Of a DNA stretch of 64,000 bases, positions 37,101 to 46,100 are shown piece after piece; within the stretch, counting starts at the first letter, position 1, and each line of letters begins with the position of its first letter. The translations under genes were made by a program, and so were the position numbers. The notes under the pieces are model-generated. The model worked only from the letters and a program-made list of their open reading frames with translations. It was not told the DNA's origin and ran no database searches. The DNA is taken from contig JAJLRJ010000004.1 in assembly GCA_024195265.1 (NCBI GenBank), forward strand, positions 31,058,785 through 31,122,784. The letters run 5' to 3'. This DNA is from Dendrophyllia cribrosa (taxonomy: Eukaryota; Cnidaria; Anthozoa; Scleractinia; Dendrophylliidae).

Positions 37101-40100
37101 TTGACAACGAGGCACAACGTAACTCGGAAATGGCCTATTGCGGCTGTGCAAATGCGAAAAGTACGGCCGAAAAAACAAAACGTTTTCCCTTGATGGAAAA
37201 ACGATTTGGACAGGTTACTAAATACATTAATTCTTTTTGAAAAGTGCAAAAAAAAGGAAATTTAAAATTTGATCGGACTGGCACTTTAAGAGCTTTCTTT
37301 TGAAAGGTGACACTCTAAGATTCCAAACTAGCTTTTACTCTGGTGTGTTGACACACTATCAGAAGCTTGCTGAATGCAACAAGAGGAATGATCTGTATGT
37401 TGAGGCCAGTCATTTCTAAACCAACTAGTTCACTAAACAGGAAACGTTGCTCACCCATCTGGCGAGTGCTCTCAGAATTTAATTTCCAACACTGAGTAAC
37501 AAAACCAGGTGAAAAATGGACTGTTTGTATTGTTTTCATTAGGATCAAGGAATCGTCTCTGAAATACTTTGGTCGCTCACTTGCTGACTGTGAGCAAGCT
37601 GTTGAGAGACTTGAAGATGCTTCAGTGAATTTCAGTGATGTTGGGTCTGACATCGGTGAGGTTGGAAAACAACTAGTGGAGTTGCAGGTAAAACAGAAAT
37701 TATCCCAAACCTTGCCTTCTTTCTTTTGACTAGCTGATGATTGCTGTAGTTAGGGCGGGCTTACCAGATCAAGACGCCCGACGACGCGCGGAGATACGCT
37801 ACATTTTCAATCACAGCACCCTGGCACTGGTCCTCTCACTTGCTTTCCTTGTTTACATGCACTTAACGACTCACAAAGTTCTCTAACGACACTTACAAAT
37901 TTTGTGCCCTGACGAAGGCAGCATGGCCGAAACATCTTCTTAAACTTGCAAACACTTTTCAAAAATTTGCAAATAATGGCCAATTTTAAAATTGAAGTCA
38001 GTTTTAAATTCCGTTTTGGTTAGTGAATAAAAACGTTTACAAAGCAGGACCATAAGAAAGAACTGTTCGGTAACTTTCATTTGAATGGTCATACTGCAAA
38101 GTCTCGTCAATAGGCTCGTCCACGTAAATATTGCTGCATTCTTTGTCGATGCGCTTGCAAGAAGAAAAGGAGTTAGCATCGGTGTAAACACAGTTTAACT
38201 TGTTGCATAACCATTATACAGGATAAGAAAAGGGTGTAACCCCAAAATTAGCACTAATTAATTTCTTATTGAAATGCCAGAATAGCAATTTGTTATTAAT
38301 GTATTTCTTTTGAATTTAAGGAATTTGAAAATGACATGGTTAAGGAAGAAGCCAAATTTAGTGACATAAAAGACCAGTTTGAAGACGGAAAAGAGACAGA
38401 TTTGCTCAGAGAAGAAGACAAGGCACGAGTCCAGCGCAGGATTGGAGCCCTGGATGAAAAGTGGGCTGAACTGAACAGAAATCATAATGACAACCAACGG
38501 AGGTAAAGCTTTTTTTGTAAAAAAAATTTCCTTTCTTTTGCAACCGCCAACGATCGCGCTCACCGATTAATCCACTGAACCTAAATGACCAAATGAATTA
38601 GAATATGAGTGGGTAAATTGAAGGGCGCATTAAACTGTGAAACAAACAATAACCATGGGGTCATTAGAAAGCCATTTTTAAAGGTAAAAAATCTATCCCA
38701 ACTTGGCCTTTATGTAAATGTCGTCTTTTTCACAGGTTAACTCAAGCAATGATCGTTCTTCATGAGGAGCTGATGGAGGAGATCTATGATTGGATGGACG
38801 AATCAGAGAAGCAAGCGGACTCCATAGCAGTGAACGAGGATAACATTAGCTCAGTCATGGAGGAGTATGGCAGACACAGGGTATACAAAAATAAATAAAT
38901 AAAAATACCTTTATTCGCACCTCGTAGCTCAGTTCATAGTTAATAGAACAAACTGGTTATGAAGCTCATCAAATTTCAAAAAGAGTGTACAAAGCTGCTT
39001 TGTTTTATGCTGAACGAACCGTGACCCTGCACATTGTTTTGTTTAACGTGTGAGCCCAAATGTTTCTACTGGTCAGTTGCTCATATGCATTTCAATACGT
39101 TTTGTGCAGGGTCAAGGCAAACGAACAAAAGAAATGGAGAACAAAAACATATAACAAAAGACTGACTGAGTTTCATAACCAGTTTGTTCTATTAACTATG
39201 CTCAGTTGGAAAGAGTTCTGGAAGATCGTATCCAGAAGTCGTGAGTTCGGTTCTCAGCTGATGAAAGGCCATCCTTTATTTCTTGGTTTCCCAATTTTCT
39301 TTCTGAGACAGGTAGATTTGATAGGTTTTATCCCTCCTTGGTACTCATGGAAACACTTAATAACTTCAGACAGGCAAAAATGTTTACATTTCTTGGCAAA
39401 AATTTGAGTGGCTTATAAAAGGGTGTTAGGCATCGCAAGAGGCTAATACCGCCAGGCCAATATGCAAAGCCTGTGTTTTTTAACGATGTACATGTTTTTC
39501 GTCGATTAAAACATATTGAAGTATTCCCACCCCTCTTCAACCTTACTAAGGCAAGTGTCCATCTCGCATCTGTGACTGATAAGAAATGAGAAGAAACATA
39601 AGCTTTAACACAACTTTGATTCGGTGGACTCGGCTATACATCGATTTACAATTGGATGTATGCGTGTGGAATATTCTACGGCTTACAATCGTCGAGATAC
39701 TACGCGGGAACAACAAAGTCACGTGACACTATAAGGTTCTACATATTAGGGTAGGGTAGGGTAGGGATAATTGTTCATAGGTCCAGTCTCGCTGGTTTCT
39801 TTACGACTCTTTCGGAACGAGTACAACGGGATGTAACAATGACAAAGCCTAGAGGGCCCTTCTGGATATCTATTTTGGAGTCTTATATTTTCTTACTTGC
39901 ACGAAACCTCTTGACTTGACTTTCCAAATTGTGTATAATGTGGACACCAGAAAACAAAATTCAGACGCCACGTGGTTTACAGTGTAGTTGTAAGTTTGAG
40001 GGTGAGTGTTGTTACCTCGCAAAAAAATACAGTATGATCAAAGACGCTTTCAATTATTTCATTTTAAACAGGAGTTGAAGGAGGAAATCTCGTCATTTGA

Positions 40101-43100
40101 GCCAACATTCAAAAAAGCAATTGCAATCAGCGATCGGCTGTTGAGTGAAAAACTTGTGGATCCTGAGAGAGCCGAGAGTTATGAAACAGAGATTAACACG
40201 CTGGAGAAAAGATGGTCGAAACTACAACTGAAAACCATGGACAATGGAACAAAGTGAGTTTCCTTACAGTTCATTAAACTGACAATCAGGTTATGAATAA
40301 TGTGAAATCGGGATATATGTTATAAAGACAAAATAAGGAGTGTTTCATGCTTCTCTAAAAGACAATTTTCGACAAACCCTCTGAAGACGGTCTCCCCTGT
40401 AAGGCGGACGGACATCAATTATTGGCTAGTTCTGGCCGAACTTCACTTAAACCAACGCCTGATCCCACCTAAGAAGTTTCTTAGAAGTTACCAAATCTAT
40501 CAGATATTTATCGATATTAAAAAATCTGACCCACCCAGTTTGCATTGCGCGCCTACGTTGGTTCATCCGCCATTTTCAGGGCCCCCGAAAATCCATACTG
40601 TATTGTAGATGAGAAATTTACTCGTGCAAGAGGTGATATGCTTGCTCAAATATGGAATAGAGCCGTATCATAACAATAAGAGAAGCGCGCAATGCAAACT
40701 GGGTGGGTCAGACTCTTTAATACCAATGCTCTATTTCCTCAGACTGTCCGGTGTCCTTGGAAGGTACATCACGACAAGGCTAGATGACGCGGAAGTAACG
40801 TTGACACGTGCAGAGTCCAGTATTGACAGAGATGATGGAGATTATTTGGACCTTGAAGCTGCTAAAAAAGCATTAGATGCGTTCAAGGTCAGATTATTTA
40901 TATTTATAGCTACTACTTTTTGTATGCAGCATTCACCAGGAGTTATGTCACCAATTTTCCATCACTTTGAAAAAGCAAAACACAAATGTGCATTAATGAT
41001 CCAGACGAAGAGATTGAAAATGGTCGGTACTGTAACTTGAGAAAATGACGCTAAATCTTTCAAGTGCTACAATGTACACCCGTGTTTTTTAAAATGGACA
41101 AAACATGGCTGCAAGCGAGTCAGTCCTCCCTTTGCCAATTTTCTTTGTATCGTCCTCGTGATGCTCAAAGATAATTTTGTGTAAGAGTAAACGTATTAAT
41201 ATCTTAGCGCCCTTTTGACCAAAACACTAAACAAAAAAAACAGGCATATCTTCTGTCCGGTCCTTTTATTTGACCCAACCTTTTACTTTTTCAGTTAAAG
41301 AAGGTCGGCGTTCACGATTCACAGAAGAAAGTTAACGAGATTCTCACCGAGTCACGTGCCATCGTTAAGGAGGACTTTTTTAGGGAACACGAGCGGGACC
41401 ATTTCCAAGGAAGAATTGAAATCATAGACAAAAGAAACAAAGAACTCGACGAGAAAGCTGCTAAGGAAGAGAAAAGGTACTAGGCTCATTAATGTTTAAT
41501 ATTTCAGCTTGTAGAACTTGTCTACAGGGACTTTGTCCAGTAGCCACGCACCTCTTCAGAACCTCTAATTTCATTGGACCTGGTTATCACGCACTTGTAT
41601 TGTTTTTAGGTCTAGGGTCCATTGTTCTGTTGTTTGTTCTATTGTTTTCTTAGCCAATCTTGTGAGGCGTTCCGAGAGTTCACTTTGTCACCATTTTTAG
41701 TGTTTCTTTAAAAATCCCAATAGACATTTTTGTATCAGTGAAAACCAAAGATAATAGTCCAGTTTTGCTTAAAATTACTCTATTTGTGGTCTGATTCTGA
41801 GTCTGATTCTGTGTTTACGTAATTTTAATTTGGTGCCGCTATACAAACTGATGATTGCAATTGATTACGTAGCACTACCAATATCTCTCAAGCTATCTTA
41901 CTGGCATCGGAAACCGTGTTGATGCAATAGCTAGGGATGATATCTGTTTACAAACATTCTTTTTGTTATTCAAAATATGTGCCAGCCACTGGAACAAAAG
42001 AACCCTTTGTTTCGGCAGCCAATAAGGCTCTGGTTGGCACATTAATAACAATTGGTGACGTCATTGATATCTTCCCTATTGCAATAACGAGGGCCCTTTC
42101 CTCCAACCAAAGCGTCCTGTATTCGATTCCCGTAATCGAAGTCGTTAACATTGTTGGTTCCCGCTTTGCCGTGATGTTTTTCTCCTGGTTCCACTGGTCT
42201 TCCTCTACAAAAACCTAAAGTTTGAACTTGCAACAAGAACTCGATAAACAGGACCTGCACGATAACCACCTGCGGCTGATGTAGCTATCTTTCCTGCATG
42301 CATTTCTGTAATATTTAACTAAAGCTTGATATTGTTAATAGACCAATTTCGCTATCTCAAAATGATGCTTTGGGGAATGAAACAAACCAAATTAATGAGA
42401 TTTCTTTTGTTTTACTCCCAAGGAAGAATATTAATATATCGAAATACATGTAGGCCTATTGTTTTGACTCAGTAACCTTGTTATTATGTGGACCCTTATA
42501 ATGACTGTTGTTTTTTATCAGGTTGCTTGACACATATATTTTGCTACTAAAACAACACTTGCAAAGAATGAATGTATGGCTCAATATGGCGGAGTCACGG
42601 ATAAAGACACAAGGGGAGATTGGCCCCGGTTATGATGATGTAAAGAAACAACTGGAAGATCATCAGGTGAGATGGAAGCTTCTTCTCATCAGTCACGAGA
42701 GCGCTTAATGTTATTTGCACTGAATAGCAAACGATATTATTTGAATTGTCACACTTAGAATTTCATCTACTTATTTAAACACCTTGTACACATCATAAAC
42801 AGTTCCCCGGGAAAGTACTTTTCAGTAGCTCTTATTTCAATGGTTACACTTCACAATTTCATCTACAGAATTAAACTTTAAACCACCTTCTCAACCTGTT
42901 CAATAATTCATCAAGTTTTAACAAACACATCGAAGGGGGTTAAAAGAAAGATATCGGTGTCGAACTCTTCCCAGTGTCTGATGTATTACTTGTAAAGCAT
43001 GATAAACCGTGCTGCCAATCAAAAAGTACTTCTCAGTGGCTTTTAATGAAATGCTCACACTTAGGATTATTCCAAAGATCCAAACGTTAGAACTGTCTCG

Positions 43101-46100
43101 TACAACATAATATAGCAATACCATAGACACTCTCTGTTGGAAAACAATCCCTGAACATATCTCAAACGTTTTTATTCTATTTACATCGTAGGCCATTCAA
43201 GAGGAACTTCGCGATCATTCTATGATTTCCATGATTCTCGGAGTAGACGTTACGCACCCCGCAATCAGTGACAGCACCCATCAACAAGTCAAGTCACTCA
43301 GTGACCGCTGGAGCAAAGTGTGGAACTGGTCTGAACAGCGAAAAAAACAACTTCTTAAGGTACTGAATTTAAAAAACGCATGGCTTCAGTTGTGGACTCA
43401 CTCTTTTAGTTGTTCTTGATGTTGTTGTTTTTCTTTTTTAAAAGTGATTTTCCTTGATCTATGTTACCAACCTCCTTTAAATCATACTTAAAATAGGACC
43501 TTAGCAACCAAGACGGCGGCAAAACGCGCAAACCAAACGTTTTTCACTTTGATACATTTCTTCTCCTCTCCCTGCACAACTACAACGTGAAATTACCAAA
43601 TTTGTGGTTTATGGAAATCGTGGAGACACTATTCTCTATTTTCTTTGTTTGCCCCCAAATGTTGCATAAACTATTGTTTGTAAATGCTCTTGGGGGGCAA
43701 ACAAAGTGTATTATGGGCAATTCGAAAATAGAGAATAGTGAATTTTCCTTTCCTTTTCTGAAATGAAAAATGGTACCATGCAAACGTACTGACAAAGAGG
43801 TTTCATTTGAATGGTCACACCATAGGATTTTGTCCATGGATTCAAATGTTAGAACTGCTCTACACTCTGGGTGTGAAAGGGTGAACTGATATTTTCCGTT
43901 ACGTTGCCGTCGTGGTTACCTAATGCCCCATTCACACCAACGGTTAAACATGTTTAAATGTTTAGTTTAACTACGTTTTAGCCTCTATCTTGAACGTTTT
44001 GAAATGTATATAACTCAAACTACCTGGAATGGTAATAAAGTCAATAAAGTTTCTTTTAGTAAAGATTTCACTCCAAATATTACGGGAAATTAGGAAGTAT
44101 TTTTCTAAACCTGTTTTTAACTAAACAACATTTAAACATGTTTAAGCGTTGGTGTGAATGGGGTATAAGATTCCCATGTCTTTCTCAAGAATCAACATGA
44201 AACTCCTTAATCATGGCGTCGTTAACTCGGCATACTTACGAGTCTGAACTCCACATTACGCAATTTTCCACTTAATTTCGCTCCACTTTCATGACGTTTC
44301 GTTCAATCTTTACAGTCATCGTTTTAGTACTGACAAATGTCTCATCAGTTTTTTACGTTTTTCACGCAAGCTTTTAATCAAGTAATCTGGTATTTATGGT
44401 TTGTTTATTGTAAAGCGCCTTAGGACGTTAGGATTTGGCGCTGTATAAATTGTAATTGTAAGTTTCTTCCCGAGCCCAATTGTCATGCTAAATAGTTCAA
44501 GCTGCATCTAATGAATTTTTTTTATTACGTTGTTATTATCTCAGATTTTAAAAACTTGTGTGACTCAGTCCCGATAATGAAAATTTCCTTTCAAGTTTTG
44601 TATTTTTCAGTCTTTTGCAAACACATTGTAATTCAATTTCTTTTGCGAAAATGTGGACAGTTAAACATTACATTATAAACATTATATTACATTAGGTTTT
44701 GAGTAACTGGCAAAGATTCCGTGACGAGCAGTTAATATTACTCAACTGGTTATCAAACAAAGAGAAAACACTGAAAGACATGGGAAGGACTGATCTCACT
44801 GATGAGGACGAAGTAAAAGAACACTTGGAAAAACTCCGGGTAAGACAAGTATTGTTTTTGTTGTTTCTGTCGTCTCTTTAAATTCCTTCTTTTGTTGGTC
44901 TCATTTATAGACATCCCTTGCCTTCTTACTGTCATTCTTTACTTGATAATGATCTTGGATACATCGAAACGTCATTGCCATAATTTCATAACAAACCTTT
45001 TGTCACTCAAGATATTTTATAAAAAGTTGAGATTGTCGCGAACATCTTTCTCATTAAAAGGTCGGCACAGAGGCGAGTTTGCGGAGGACAGAAATATAAA
45101 TGACGGCACGTCATACTACCGGAGCGGAAATGTGTTTGAACCGTTGATTTGGAGCGAGTTAGTCCCATATGCCGCCAGGTTTAATCCGATTCGCCGAATA
45201 GTTTAACCCACTGAGAGAACGTAAAAATCCATCTCCCCGGCTTGCGTTTTGACCATTCAAGAGTTTGGATGTTGTTTTTGAGCTCAGGATGTCATGCGTG
45301 TGTGTGTACGTCACATCTGAAAAGACTGGGAAATAAGCGAGATATTCTACTTTTTTTGCAATATGTTTAGTTGTAATCACATAGACACTAGAGACTTATT
45401 CCTCAACTATATTTCTGTGTTTTCTTTCTTTTTCGATACTAGTTAATAGAAAAAGAATTAGACGAACAAGGAATACGTCTACAATCATTGCACAAAGCCG
45501 GAGACGATTTACTGAAGAATGTTGATGAAGGTGACCCGGCAGCAAACGAAATCAAAACACAGCTGAAAGACTTCGACGACTGTTGGAATGACATTGCAAA
45601 GCAAGTCATTAACAGAATACAACTGGTAAGAGTAAAACACAGCATCTGTGTCGCTATTATGAGCGCCAGCGTGTCAACGAGAAAACGGACTCGACGCAAT
45701 CATAAGCATGTTCTTGATTTTCAGTCGACATGGATCTTCTATATTTGGACTTGTGCCATCATTGCTAGTGAAAACTGGCTTTTAAGGAATGTTCTTTTTT
45801 TATCTGCGGCTTCAGCACGCACTTATTTGCATATCAATTTCTTAGTTAATGCCAGATTCTATCGGATTAAGAGAGGACGATATTGGCCATCAAAAGTCCG
45901 ACAACAAGTCAACACAGGCGAATTCTCGGTTTCGAAAACTCAGTTATCAATTCTCAATTTCCACTTTGCATTTGAACTCCGTTTCACATTGGAAATCGAC
46001 TTTCGCTTTTGAATTTTCACTTTTGATGGTCAGCCTCAGCCACCGTCCTTAATTTTCTTTTCTTTTTCTTTTCCTTTTTTTTTTTTTGCATTTTAGCTGG

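Noticed and set aside
45626..46012. Open frame after exon 42
   Set aside because: It passes a strong GTAAGA donor at the expected 183-nt length and loses helix character at once.
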